The notes: a model not told the origin generated them from the sequence alone. A stretch of 64,000 nucleotides of DNA from Brasenia schreberi (GCA_036023115.1 JAYKKT010000040.1:6483001-6547000), one strand, 5' to 3'. Positions 1 to 15,784 are shown, counted from the first letter of the stretch. Program-made: numbers and translations.

Positions 1-895
1 ACCATGATCTGCTTGGCCGTGGAACTTTGACTGTTGCGAGAGAGCCCGGGCCGCGATTTTAGGTGGGAATCGCGGGTTCTTTGCCAAATCTTTACAAGCA
101 CCTAGTGAGAGCTTTCCAAAGTTCAGAGCTCTACACAGTCTATTTTGTTCCTTTGCTGGTAAGCCGGGATGTGCCTAGAGCCATTGCAAACCTCCGGTCA
201 ACACGTAAATTTGCAAAGCCCTACCAATTTTGCCTAGTAAATAGAAAGCGTAGATCAATGAAGTAAAAAGAATCTTTTTAGTTTTAATTATTATTGGTTA
301 GAGGAAAATCAAGCCTTATATATAGAGAGAAATTAGTCCATATGCATATCCATTCATTCTTAAACATTATGAAAGATTTCAACCATTCGATCACTAAAAT
401 CGACCATTGAAATTCATTTAAAAAAAAAATACCTTAATATTTTTTCAGGTGCATTAAGATTCAGTTTATTTGTTTTTTGCTTTAAAGATATCAACTAAAA
501 TATTTAAAAAGATTAGAGTATGAATAAGTATGGGTAGCTCTCTCTCTATATATTTAGAAAGAGAAAGAGGTCATTTTAGAGGAAGAAAGGACGATATAAT
601 AATTTGGTAGATTTCATGTGAGCCCTAGTGCGATACAGGACAATCAAATCCACTTGGGTTTCTCTTTAATTTTTTAGCACATATTTAACGATAACATTAA
701 AATGACGACAATGTAATCCTTCAATCTTGAACAGAAACCAAGTGATAACAAACAGTGATTGCGATTATGTCTACAAAGCTACAAAATGCCAAAGAAGATC
801 ACAACCGAAATAGCAATTGGTTGCTACATATGAAACAGAGGAGAGGAACCAACAAAAAATACACACACATATATCCCCCCCCCCCCCCCCCCCCC

Positions 896-954
<59 letters not shown>

Positions 955-1089
955 AATTTCCCATGAGAGCCAGTTCAGTAAAAAGGGAAAGAAGCGGACA
1001 TTTGATTGTTTGAGAACATTTACCTACATAACATCGCATTCTAGCTAACATTAGTTTCACTTTCAGAAATGAAAAGGAAAGAAGCAGAC

Positions 1090-1138
<49 letters not shown>

Positions 1139-3087
1139 GATGGCAGATGACGAGGTCAGCATGGTAGAATGTACAACAGTACAGAACCAGAAAATGGCAG
1201 AAGAAATTTGGGCTTTCTTTCGAACACTACCCAGCAATTATGCATAAAAACAGGATCATTTAATATCATACCACCAGCATTAATTGCTTGACATGTATGA
1301 GAAATGAGAGCCCGTTTGAAGATTATCAAGAAAATAAATGCCAGAAAAGCAGCCCAAAGGTAAATGAAAAAGGGAATAATCTTACCTCAAGATACATGTC
1401 CAGAGCTCTGTACACCACATCAAAGCAATCTCTTGCTGTGCCAGGCAAGCACTCTGCAACTGCAAAGAACTTAGCCACCTTCAACCTTGAATCGGGTGCA
1501 ATCTCCATAAGATACTTGTCCATCAATTTCCCTACCTTCTTCATCTTGTCATCATCATCAGTAACACCAACAAAAACCTTAACTAACCTCAAGACTAAGC
1601 TTACATCATATATTCCGCTGCCGCCACTACCGCTGCCATGGCGAACGCTAACAAGCAAATCATCCAGTGATGCTTGATCCAGCAATCCACCGATAATTCC
1701 TTCGATCTTGCATTTAGACTCCTCACTGAGCCCAAAACCAGAAACCACTCTCAAAACCCTAAACAGCCATCTGCAAGACAAACTGTACTTGTCCATCAGA
1801 CTCACACCATTTACCACTGCCTCTGCAATACCACTGTACTCTAACCTAGGCCCAGCAATGCTGCCACTCTTACTGTGCATTGCCCTTCTTAGATAATGAA
1901 TCAGAAACTTGGTAACTATCACCTTGTCTATACCATATGCCAACATAGATTTAATGATTCTTTCAATGATGTACGGGCTTAAAATGGTTAAATCATCGAA
2001 CCACCAGGCCCGGCTGAAGGAGGCTTTGTTGGTGATATCAAAAGAGAGTCTGAAACCGATACTAGGAGTATCAGGAGAGGAAGACGACGACGACGATATG
2101 AGATCAGAGTTCGCACACACTTTGGACAACAACGAATTAATGAGTTTCTGAAGCAATCCTGAGGAATCCGCGTGTGTGACGAAGGGCTCTGACGTCCTGA
2201 GTGCGGTCAGGATATCAATCCACGTCCAGTAGAAGAGCCCCTGCAGAAAAGTCTCGGTTCTTTGCATCAAATTGCAGCGAGAGATGTCCTCGGACATCTC
2301 AAGAAACGCTGCGGAGCAATGAAGGAGAGAGATGTTCGAAGGGGAGATGCAGATCTTTCCATTGCTGTAGCAGAACCTTGCGGCGAGGTCGAACCCGTCG
2401 GCGCCACCTGGGAAGCCATCAAGATTCAGTTCTTTGCAGATGGCTTGGCCATCTAAACTTTTCTGTCGTAGAGCATTCCTCACTTTGCCCGAAAACAATG
2501 ATATAATCCTCTGCAACACCAACATCAGAATTCAGGGTTTCCTACTAACAATCTCCATGAAATGGGACAAAGAAATTATTGAAGAACGTTAAGCGTTAAG
2601 GTTTTGTAACTATATAACTTCAGTAAGTACACAAAAGAGCCATTAGAAAGAAGAAGACCGCCATGTCTTCGTCGAAATTTACAGAGATTACTCCTCAATG
2701 CGGTCGGTATAAAAATGGAAAGACGGCGAAAAGGAGAAATCTTCGTTCTTATTTTCTTTATTGTAGATATTCAGACTCTCACTGCCTAAAATGATGATAT
2801 CCTCTGCATTACCAACATCAGAATTAAGACTTCTTTTTTATCCATCTTCATGAAAATTAGAAACAGAACAAGTAAAAAGAAGACGTTGGTCATTGAGATT
2901 TGTAGAAATTTTCCCTCATAAACACGAATAAAGAAAGCGTAAGACATGATTTCGTTGAAGTTTACAGAGAGTAGTCTTCAGAGCAATCAGTAGAAGAGAT
3001 TATTGTTGAATAATCGTTTACCTGGTTCAGAAAGAACGTGTGCTGGCCATTGACATGGATCTGCAGATCGCAAGTTCCTTCAGCCAT
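1..3087 (-). CDS. NPH3 family BTB/POZ protein, 3' end beyond window
   Basis: Probable substrate adaptor of a CUL3 ubiquitin ligase. Three exons are visible on the minus strand: 3087-3022 (22 codons, starts MAEGTCDLQI), 2510-1386 (375 codons) and 174 to beyond position 1. All junctions are GT-AG and phase 0. Exon 1 and the start of exon 2 form a shortened BTB domain (LFSGKVRN, then FPGGADGFDLAARFCY). The NPH3 domain begins around WWFDDLTILSPYIIERI and continues into exon 3 (AHPGLPAKEQNRLCRALNF). Layout and length resemble the short Arabidopsis At3g22104-type members rather than phototropism NPH3 itself; that comparison is from memory. A TATA box lies about 105 bp upstream of the ATG. Intron 1 contains a duplicated copy of its own acceptor region. 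Intron 2 carries a poly-C/(TA)n/(GT)n tract and a (GA)n tract. No frameshift is visible in the part shown. Confidence 0.9.
875..956. repeat. Poly-C / (TA)n / (TG)n compound tract
   Basis: A run of 23 C is followed directly by about 20 TA units and about 8 TG units. It lies in intron 2 of the NPH3 family gene. A (GA)n tract of about 22 units follows at 1093-1136. Confidence 0.9.
2480..3000 (-). repeat. Diverged tandem duplication inside NPH3 gene intron 1
   Basis: Two related segments lie head to tail. One runs about 2480-2730 and includes the true acceptor of exon 2; the other runs about 2775-3000. Shared stretches include ccaacatcagaatt at 2518 and 2813, and tttacagaga at 2678 and 2959. The second copy reproduces the acceptor and the first codons of exon 2 but reaches a stop within about six codons. 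Confidence 0.7.
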
Positions 3088-3088
3088 T

Positions 3089-3551
3089 CTTCGTTAGCAT
3101 GGAAATTATGAAAGGAAAAGGCTGCACGAGCAAAAATGAGAGACAGCAAAGATTGAAGCTGGTGACGAATTAGGGAGAGAAATAGGTCTTATATATAACT
3201 ACTTTGAATTCTTGGGGGATTTATTCGCTTTCTTGAAATAAAAATATATTGGTTGGAGAAAGATGCCGCTGCCAATTTGTCGAGTCTGTAAGTCAATGCT
3301 CTACTTTGGCATTCTTGTGTCATGAGATCAACGGCACTCCGCAGTCATGTGGTTGGATGTTTTATTAGACGCATCTCTCTCTCTCTCTCTCTCTCGTGAA
3401 GCTTGGTGTAAATGTCCATAAAAGCAAAGGGAAATACGATTACGCGTGAAAGATAAAATGTCTTTCTATTTTTCTCTTTTTATATATATAAGAAGTCAAT
3501 CTTCAATAAACATTTTTGAAATTGACGAAAAAGATTTGAATTAAATGTATC

Positions 3552-3608
<57 letters not shown>

Positions 3609-6600
3609 CATGACTGATTAAGAGCAAACAAAAACTGGAACCAAGTTAGGTTCGGGCCGATTTTGTTTCCAGTTTGAAACCAACTCTTGTTCATGCTTCA
3701 AACCACCGATAATAGTAAAAGACATAAAAAAAATCAAAATAAACATAATGGCCGATCAGTAGTTTGGGACCATTGGTTCTGGTTTTGGTCCAGTTCTTAT
3801 TCCACTGAAAGTGGAAGTAAGAGGGTTCTTGGTTCTCTTCTGGTTGAGGTTAGTTTAGCTGATTTTTGTTCTCAGGCTTCGAACTAACCACATACATTCA
3901 CTCACACACACACACCTCATATATATAAATATATGAGAAAACATATGTTTACTTGATCTCAAGTGCAGCTCATCTTGGTACAAACTTGGCTTCCCTTAAA
4001 TAGCAAACAGAACAAGCCACCAAAGAGCAACTATCTATGAGCCAAGCAATAAATAGGCCTAGGTCGGCTCTTTCGATTTGATTTACAGCTCTACAACTGG
4101 TTATCTCTTGCAACTCTTAATCAAGATTAATTTTCTTGTAAAAATTTCCATCAAATATCAGTTAAACATTAATTTTGAGGGCTGAAAGAATCAATTCGGA
4201 TGAACAAAGACATGGAGATGAATATAACCTGAAAGAATTGTCTCCTTCACAGTGGAGAAAGATATTCTCCACTAGGAAAAGGAAAAAGTTCTGGCTGATT
4301 GAAGGTTTTGGACCTCTTGAGGACAACTCTGTTCAAGATTTACCGTTCCCTGAATAACTTCAATAACAAATGTTCCAATCTTTGGCCAATTCAAGAAATA
4401 GACAAGGCATACATGATTTCGGATTCCTCATTCACAGAAAGGACCTCATTGTCATTATATTCAAGACTCCTGTCTATGGATATGCCTGAATTTCGTTTAC
4501 AATGAACACAATGTATACGCTTCTCTCTCTCTCTCTCTATATATATATATACTTCTCTCTCTCTCTGTCTCTCTCTATATACAGAGAGAATGTGTCTTAG
4601 ATGTGTAACGGTGTTTGGTGCATAATCTTGAACAAATATCTCAACATTATGATATGTGGGATTGATGAATCACTTTGCATAATCAAAGTACAAATGTATA
4701 ACGGTATGTTTGATTCATATCTCTACCCTTCATCTCAAAGGTAAGAGATGAAAATGTTTGTATAAGATTATACACCTCTCCCTCTATATATATAGAGAGG
4801 GATTTGCTTCATACATACCTCTAACACGTGTTTCCTTATTATTTTTTGAGTAAGAAAGCTAAAATAGGAGGAAAAACCATATTATATTCATACCTTAAAA
4901 AAGAAATCAAAAGCCATTAATACCGTGCATAAACCTCTTTCTCTCTCTCTATATATATAGAGTGACGGATTCTTATCCTCTATTGATGATGTTCACTCAT
5001 ACTCGATTATTGCTTTTTGGATGCATGAATATAATAAGATTGTCTTTTATAATTTTTTAAATACTATTAAAACTTTTTAAATTATACTCATATCATTGAA
5101 AAGTATTTTTAAATTACACTGATATCATTGGAAAGTAATGCTCAACTGTGGGCTTTGCTTTTTCATTCTTTTATAGTTATATGGTGGCCTGTTATATGAT
5201 TCAACTTTGGGCTGCATAGTTTTTTTATTTTCCAAATTTTGTCAAGGTGGAAGCCATTCCTAGTCACGATATCAATCTGTCACTTGTAAATATATTTAAA
5301 GTGGCACAAACATGAAAAGCCTGCATCAACACAATACGAAAAGTCCATGTTCATGTCCAACTGAAGTGACACGAAAAAAATTAGATCGTGTTTGCACTTA
5401 TTGCCTTTTGACATAAGCATGGAGCGACACAAATACAACCCGAAACATGAAAGTGGGTACCCTACTTCCAAGGCGAAGGAGGGACATCTTTGCTATTATA
5501 TTTTACAAACAAGAAACGAGAGCATCGACCCATTTGGGTTGCATGACTGCCAGAAACAGACAAGATCAACGGTTTAAAAATTGCAGATTTCATGAGTTAT
5601 TCTGGAATATTTTTGGAGTACGGAAACTAGACAAGGAACGCGTATGATGCAACAAGAGAGGACAAAGGGTCTTGAATTTTTTTATATTTCTTCAAATTTC
5701 CTAAGCAATAGAATATCATCAACCCGTGAACCAAACTTGAATGTCGTTGCAGGTTACATTGGTGAAAGATGGTATCCGGGTTTTATTAACTAGAATAAGT
5801 TACGTTAAAAAAGAAAGATCCGACTGACAACCTAATTAAGATTAAATATTTAAAATTGAATTTGAACCTGATTTTAAATTTGAACATGGTTGTATCTTTT
5901 CAAGATCATCTTTTATTGACAACCTGGTTTTAGTATATTATATATATAATATGTTAAATTGGTACGTAGTATGTTAGCATATGTATAAATGTATAAAATT
6001 ATGTGATTATATATATGTACCAGGGTGGGGTGGGTGGGTCTACCCTAAACCCAACCCTGCCCCACCTCCATGATGTGTCCTCCCAGCCTTGCCTCCTCCC
6101 GCATTGGGCAGGCAGGTTTTCATCACTAAAGTTTGCCTCATGCACGGTTGGGTCGGGTCGATACCTGCGAGGCTGGTAGGGTCATATCAAGATGGATCTA
6201 CCATCTAAGGGTGACAAATAAGGTGAAGGGGTTTCTTATTGTGGAACTATTTTTAAGATCAAGACACGGTTTGGTTTGGGTCCAGGTCAACCAGTTACAA
6301 CCCCATACTACATACATATATAAATACATACATATACAAATAAATGTATATATATAAAGTGCATTGTCATATGTATCTAATAATATACATTGTATATGTC
6401 TATGCAAAAGAACATGTAAAAGACACTTATATGATATAAATCCACATAATATATATTACTATAACCCGACCTGACCTGATCTTTGTTAGGTGACCTTTCA
6501 AGGACTCAAACCCCACCCATGGTGCTTACCCCTGGTCTCTCCACAGTTTTTCATCTGGGATTCGCGTCTGGTCGAAAATTGCCACCCCTACTTCAATGGG

Positions 6601-6800
6601 TGGCCTAAAACATTCCCGTATTCGGATCCTTCAGGATCCATCTTGGCCCTTTTGCAATATGTGGCAGATCCAATCTGCGGCATCAATGTGACAACCCGAT
6701 CCAAAAATTCAAAGCTTCATCTCCCTCTTTTTGGATTCGTGGCATGACAAACATGAACCCTTTCCAAAAAGTCCAAATCCAATTAATAGCTGGATTATTT
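3089..6800. other. Intergenic: microsatellites and GGTTC-type repeat, no gene seen
   Basis: Contains (CT)n at about 3375-3395, (TA)n at 3560-3606, a GGTTC/GAACC-rich repeat at about 3636-3890, and scattered tatatagagag tracts near 4540, 4785 and 4950. The stretch at 6020-6620 is rich in gggtgggg and gacccg words. Short open frames in this region (for example 4175-4357) show no recognisable domain, and I do not call them genes. Confidence 0.6.
3188..3198 (-). promoter_or_regulatory. TATA box of the NPH3 family gene
   Basis: On the minus strand this reads TATATATAAG, about 105 bp upstream of the ATG at 3087. A (CT)n tract follows further upstream near 3375-3395. Position and sequence fit a plant core promoter; the start site itself is not visible. 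Confidence 0.55.
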
Positions 6801-6822
6801 GCTGCTGCTAGGAGACAAACCC

Positions 6823-9440
<2,618 letters not shown>

Positions 9441-9449
9441 CGACGGAGT

Positions 9450-10250
9450 AGAGATGGTTGGTATGGACCCGGCCCTGCGGTTTGATTCCGAGCGAGACCG
9501 CCGGCAAGAGTGGCCAGAATGGAAAGCGAGAACCTAGAACCGGAACTGAACTGGAAAGTTTTTCGATTTGGTTAACGTTCCACCTTATGAAAAACTGAAG
9601 TGGAACTGAAACTTGAACCGGTGGCTTTGAACCATGTTTTGGTTCCGGTTCCAAAATTCTCTCCTTTAACGCATGTTTTTTTCTTAAATGAAACCAGAAA
9701 TAAATCAGACCTGAAACTGAAATTGGAACCATCGTTTATCTCATCTCAAACTGGGGAAACCAAAATCGAGAGGGCTAGTTCAATTCCAGTTCCGGGTTTC
9801 AGCAGAACCAGAACTGCATTCAGCCAGATCTCCATTGGAGCTTATATCCAAACATGGTCGGTTTTAAGCCGATCTAAAGGTTCCAACCAGAATCCAACCT
9901 GGCTAGGAACAAGCCGAAACTGTAACTGGTGAAACTGGATCCGGAACCAATAACCATGGATTATACAGTTTAGTTTTCAGTTCCACCTTTCTCAAAACTA
10001 GAACTGAAAGTTTCAAACCATCAATTCAAGAAAATTATTATTTTTCTTTAGAATTTTATTTTTTAAAATCTTTTTACCGGTTCTAGAACTGTAACCAAAA
10101 CCAGTCTGAACCGGTTTAGTTGTGGTTCCTGATTCCAGACTAACTGAAACCAAGGGTTTGAAATAGACAGTTCCGTATGTGGAACCGGCTGTTCTAATGT
10201 TAAAAAAAAATAACAATTGAAAGAGGAGAGAAGCGTAGGGCTGCCAACCT
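9450..10250. repeat. GAACC/GGTTC-rich dispersed repeat
   Basis: Dense repetition of words such as gaaccgg, ggttccgg, aactgaaac and ccagaac on both strands. Long open frames here come from the composition and encode no recognisable domain. Similar blocks occur at about 3636-3890, 14455-14815, 36985-37135, 38912-39254, 44500-44740, 47459-47713 and 62590-62690. Confidence 0.6.
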
Positions 10251-10284
10251 GTGGCTGACATACAACCTATATTTTAATATCGGA

Positions 10285-11094
10285 ATTCATGATGAAGTAC
10301 ATTGGTGTATGTTATATCGGAATGACAGACTTCTTTGAAGTTAATATTGGAACTATGGAGAGAAATATTACAAAACAAAGGCCTCCAACTTAGTAGAACA
10401 AAAATAGAATATATGGAATCTAAGTTTGATCATTTGGTTACTTCAGAGGACATATAAATTAAAATTGACACACATTGCATCTCCCAAAAGGAAGGTTTTA
10501 AATACCTAGGGTCAATTTTTAAGAGTGATGAAAGAATTGATGGAGATGTTACGCATAGAATTAATGTTGGTTGCTTAAAATGGAGAGGAGCATAAGGTAT
10601 TCTTGTGAAAGAAGATACCATTAAAGTTAAAAGGTAAATATTATAGAGCAGCAATTAGGCTTGCCATGTTTTATGGTTCTGAATATTGGACATTTAATCA
10701 TCAATTATGTACAAAAGATGTCTGTGACAGAAATGAAGATGTTGAGATGGACGAGTGGTCATACAAGAAAAGACTGTATACATAATGAGGTTATTAGAAA
10801 CAAATTAGGAGTGACACCAATAAATGATAAAATGAGAGAATATCGTTTAAGATGGTTAGGACATATAAAAAAAAGATCAAAAGAAGAACCTATAAGAAGG
10901 TATCAAAAACTAAATTTGGAAAGTATTAAAAGAGGTAGAGGACAACCACAAAAGTGTTGGAAAGAAACAATAAAGAATGATCTAGCTTATTGTGAGTTAA
11001 CTCCTAACATGGCACACGATAGGGATCTGTGGAAACAAAGAATTCATGCAGCCGACCCCGTCTAGTATGGAAAAAGGCTTAGTTGTTGTTGTTG
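10285..11094 (+). mobile_element. RTE-type LINE fragment, unit A of the tandem duplication
   Basis: The 3' part of a non-LTR retrotransposon: the region after the reverse transcriptase, with HTRKDCIHNEVIRNKLGV and RLRWLGHIKKRS, then the typical 3' end gtctagtatggaaaaaggcttag followed by (TTG)n. The reverse transcriptase part is missing except for two short blocks at 10285-10355, joined in the wrong order compared with unit B (12030-13243). Frames are interrupted, so this is a dead copy. Confidence 0.85.
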
Positions 11095-11252
11095 TTTGTT
11101 TGTAGATACAAATCCCTGTAAATTTATAAGTTTATATATGTATGTATGAGTTTTCTAACCTTATATACATGTAAAATGTAAATATATCTATATATGTGTG
11201 TAAAATTTATATACTTAGATGAATATAAATTTTGACAAGTTTATATATGAGT

Positions 11253-11700
11253 TTATAACTTCATATACATATAAAATGTGTTCATACATCTAAATAATAT
11301 GATTGACAGACTTTTCTTTAGGTGGCTGATTTTTTCTTTATTATCACCTGATACCACAATATCATCAACATACACGATTATTATAGAGATTCCATTTCCA
11401 AATTTAAAGAATAGAGTATGACCATTTACTCCTTGTGTATCCAAGGCTAATGATGTCTTCACTAAATTTTTTGAACCAGTTACGTGTTGACTGTTTCAAT
11501 CCGTATAGAGCTTTCTTAGAAACAAACTTGGTTAGGACCATAAATATATCTCAATCCTTAAGGTATTTCCATATATACCTCTTCACTAAGATCTCCTTGT
11601 AAGAATGGATTCTTAACATCCAATTGTCACATTTTCTATCTCTTATTTGCTGCTAGTTGATCAATACTCGTATCAATGTCATTTTTACCATGGGAGCACG
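11253..11700 (-). mobile_element. Ty1/copia reverse transcriptase fragment, unit A
   Basis: The minus strand encodes pieces of a copia-type reverse transcriptase: KKALYGLKQSTRNWFKKF in one stretch, then FGNGISIIIVYVDDIVVSG with the YVDD active-site box. The frame is broken. It lies directly downstream of the RTE fragment, and the same pair recurs about 2.15 kb further on, so the two were duplicated as one block. Confidence 0.8.
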
Positions 11701-12029
11701 AACCGTAGTTCGAAACCTAACCAAACCGGAATTAGTAATATTCACAATTGGTTCCCAATTGGACATATTCACATCAAAGGCAAAATTGATTCTACAACGA
11801 GTTAAAAAATTTGGGGCCTAAGTTAGTTGCCAATGACCTTAACCACGAGTCATCCCGGCTAGAATTACAGTCTTCCGATTAGGGTTGTTCATGGAACTGT
11901 CAGAACGGAACCGAACCAAGCCGCCTCAGTCCCTGGCAGTTTGGTTCTAGAAGGAAAAAAATATTTGGTGGATTGCTTTACGGTTCCAGTATTGAAACCA
12001 AACCATTATATATAAATAAATAAATAAAT

Positions 12030-13243
12030 ATGGATAAGACAAGTATCAAGTACAACAGAGAACCAATTTGAATTCATGCCAGGCAGATCTACTGTTGAAG
12101 CGATTTACCTTTTGAGACGTCTTATGGAACTTTTTAGAGCAAAAAGAAAAACCTTCACATGATATTTATTGATCTAGAAAAAACTTATGATAGGATACCA
12201 AGTGAGATTCTTTGGAGAACTTTGGAAAAAAGTGGTATCCCATTGACATACATTAACCTTATAAGATACATGTATGATGATGCCAAAACATGTGTGAGAA
12301 CTCATGAAGGAATGACAGACTTCTTTGAAGTTAATATTGGGTTACATCAATGATCAACTTTAAGTCCATACTTATTTATAATGGTGATTGATGAGTTAAC
12401 AAAACATATTCAAGATGAAGTACATTGGTGTATGTTATTTGCAGATGGCATTGTGTTAGTGGAGGAGTGTAAGGAAAAAGTTAATAGAAAATTGGAACTA
12501 TGGATAGAAACATTACAAAGCAAAGGCCTCCGACTTAGTAGAACAAAAATAGAATATATGGAATCTAAGTTTGATCATTTGGTTACTTCAGAGGACATAT
12601 AAATTAAAATTGACACACATTGCAACCCCCAAAAGGAAAATTTTAAATACCTAGGGTCAATTTTTCAGAGTGATGGAAGAATTGATGGAGATGTTATGCA
12701 CAGAATTAATGTTGGTTGGTTAAAATGGAGAGGAGCATAAGGTATTCTTGTGAAAGAAGATACCATTAAAGTTAAAAGGTAAATATTATAGAGCAGCAAT
12801 TAGGCCTGTCATGTTTTATGGTTCTGAATATTGGGCAGTTAATCATCAACATATACAAAAGATGTTTGTGACAGAAATGAAGATGTTGAGATGGACGAGT
12901 GGTCATACAAGAAAAGACCGTATACATAATGAGGTTATTAGAAACAAATTAGGAGTGACACCAATAAATGATAAAATGAGAGAATATCGTTTAAGATGGT
13001 TAGGACATATAAAAAAAAGATCAAAAGAAGAACCTATAAGAAGGTATGAAAAACTAAATTTGGAAAGTATTAAAAGAGGTAGAGGATGACCACAAAAGTG
13101 TTGGAAAGAAACAATAAAGAATGATCTAGCTTATTGTGAGTTAACTCCTAACATGTTACACGATAGGGATATGTGGAAACAAAGAATTCATGCAGCCGAC
13201 CCCGTCTAGTATGGGAAAAGGCTTAGTTGTTGTTGTTGTTGTG
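12030..13243 (+). mobile_element. RTE-type LINE, 5'-truncated, unit B of the tandem duplication
   Basis: Covers most of the reverse transcriptase and the 3' end. MIFIDLEKTYDRIPSEILWR at 12159 is the palm motif region and CMLFADGIVLVEE near 12440 is the catalytic box, here FADG in place of FADD. The C-terminal GHTRKDRIHNEVIRNKLGV and the end at about 13202-13243 (gtctagtatgggaaaaggc plus (TTG)n) mark the 3' terminus. Several stops break the frame, and the changed catalytic aspartate also argues for a dead element. Confidence 0.88.
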
Positions 13244-13439
13244 GTTTGTTTGTAGATACAAATCCCTATAAATTTATAAGTTATATATATATATATATAT
13301 ATATATGAGTTTTCTAACCTTATATACATGTAAAATGTGAATATATCTATATATGTGTGTAAAATTTATATACTTAGATGAATATAAATTTTGACAAGTT
13401 TATATATGAGTTTATAACTTCATATACATATAAAATGTG

Positions 13440-13870
13440 TTCATACATCTAAATAATATGATTGACAGTCTTTTCTTTAGGTGGCTGATTTTTTCTATAT
13501 TATCACCTCATACTACAATATCATCAACATACACGATTAATATAGAGATTCCATTTCCAAATTTAAAAAATAGAGTATGACCATTTGTACTCCTTGTGTA
13601 TCCAAGGCTAATGATATATTCACTAAATTTTTTGAACCAGGCACGTGGTGACTGTTTCAATCAGTATAGAGCTTTCTTTAAGAAACAAACTTGGTTAGGA
13701 CCATAAATATATCTCAATCCTTAAGGTATTTCCATATATACCTCTTCACTAAGATCTCCTTATAAGAATGCATTCTTAACATTCAATTGTCATATTTTCT
13801 ATCTCTTATTTGCTGCTAGTTGATCAATACTCGTACCATTTTTGCCATGGGAGCACGAACCGTAGTTCGA
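13440..13870 (-). mobile_element. Ty1/copia reverse transcriptase fragment, unit B
   Basis: Near-identical counterpart of 11253-11700, in the same position and orientation relative to the upstream RTE fragment. It carries the same LYGLKQS-like and YVDD-like coding remains with additional small indels. Confidence 0.78.
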
Positions 13871-13894
13871 AACCTAACCAAACCAGAATTAGCA

Positions 13895-15500
13895 GTTCGG
13901 TTTGGTTTGGTTCTAACAATAACACAGTTTGGTTCAGTTGTTTAAAAGTTAAGAACAAAGACTAGTGGTTTAGTTCGAGGTTGAGGCTAGAACCAAATCA
14001 AACGATGAACACCCCTACTCCCCATAGTAATTAACAAAAGAATCCGTTTTTCTCACCATTTTCGTGTCCATAATAATGCAAAAAGAATGTTGGGCTCCAG
14101 CTCCAACATTAATAGTGGAATAGTGGCTTTGAGTTCAGACCCGATGTATACTGGATCGACCTGCTTTTGATGCTATACCTGAAGTGACCCGATATTCACC
14201 TGACCCGTTGGCCCTAGTTGCCATACCTATCCTCAACCTTTCAACTACTCAATCATGTCTTTGTCCCTACTTAACTCTTCCGGGCTGAGCTTTGCATGAA
14301 CTGAACATGAGCTCAGCGCACGTTCCTTGGTAAAACTAAAACTCTAATTCCAAAATATTACTTTCATTTAAATTTTAAAATTCCAAAAGTTTTACATAGA
14401 AAGATGTGTTTTTACAATAAAAAAGAAGATATAAAAAGATGTATTTTTTAAAATTCATAATATTTTACAAAAGGGCTGAACCGACTGTTTGCACCACCAG
14501 TTCTGGTTTTACGGAGGGCGGAACTGATACTAAATTGGGGGTACACATCTTGGTTACTATTCCAGATTCGGTTCTTGTACCAGCCACTTCCAAATTCGGC
14601 CCAATTCTGGATTGATCCATCAGTCCCGTTCTGAAACAAACATGTCCACCTACACATCATCTTGTATAGGACAGGCACACCGAGACCTGGCCATTTCCGG
14701 GATGACTTCAAACCGCCCATCCGGACTGTCAATTCCAGTTCAGTTTTCCGATAAGTGAGATCGGAACCTAACCTTCAGGTTCCACACTTCTAGTCTCGGT
14801 TGTAGTTCAAGTTGCCAAGCTTGGTCCAAAATCATTCACCTCTAAGCCCAGCTTTTGGGTGTATGCTACATGTGTTCTCTATCTCTCCCCTCTTTATAAA
14901 TTTAAAGGGAGAAACTGAGAGATGCTAGACACATCTAATAGAGGATCTACCTTGTTTGTTCGGTTACACGCACAACACATATCGAGTTACCCATCAATAT
15001 CACTATTACGTGCATTAAACTTTAATCGAGAGGAGTATTTTGATTATCATAGTCAAATGGACTGCACAAATGGTGATGACGATCAAATAATATCTAGCAT
15101 GAAATGTTGTCCGACCACTGACTATCTCTCTCTATAAAAATGGGATCCAACTCACCTTGAACATACCTACTCATATTCACTCTTTGCTTTTGAGTGATAT
15201 GAGTATAATTTTAAATTTTTTAAAAAGTTTTAAAAATGTGTGAAAAATATTTTATTACACTTGTACCAATGAGTACCCAGGTATCTCCCTTTCTCTCTCT
15301 GCAAGAATGTCAGGTTACTCCAACAATACTAAACTCTCATCGTTGGTCTGAAAAAAATGAATGGTGAGGATATATGTAGAAAAAGCAATATACTTACTTT
15401 TTGTACTTCGAGAATATAAAAGCTCTTTTCCTTTTTTTACACACATCTTGACCCTGGACCGAGCTCGATCCAGCGATCGAAAGTGAGGTATATATCTTGG
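13895..15500. other. Intergenic: GGTTC-type repeats, no gene seen
   Basis: A GGTTTGG-rich block ends with cgatgaacacccctac at about 14004-14019. A second GAACC-type block covers about 14455-14815. Around 14880-15300 are short ctctctataa-type tracts. No frame shows a recognisable protein. Confidence 0.55.
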
Positions 15501-15508
15501 ACTACCCT

Positions 15509-15511
<3 letters not shown>

Positions 15512-15576
<65 letters not shown>

Positions 15577-15707
15577 CATATACATATACATACATATACA
15601 TATACATATACATTATATACATATGTATATATATCTATATATATACATATGTATATACATATATACATGTATACATACATATGTATATATATGTATGTAT
15701 GTATATG

Positions 15708-15784
<77 letters not shown>

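Noticed and set aside
1..270. Plus-strand frame at the left edge
   Set aside because: The minus strand here encodes NPH3 exon 3 in phase with exon 2; the plus frame is its shadow.
824..1237. Open frame of 137 codons on the minus strand
   Set aside because: Runs through (GA)n, (TA)n and poly-C repeats inside an NPH3 gene intron; Leu-Ser and Ile-Tyr repeats are composition artefacts.
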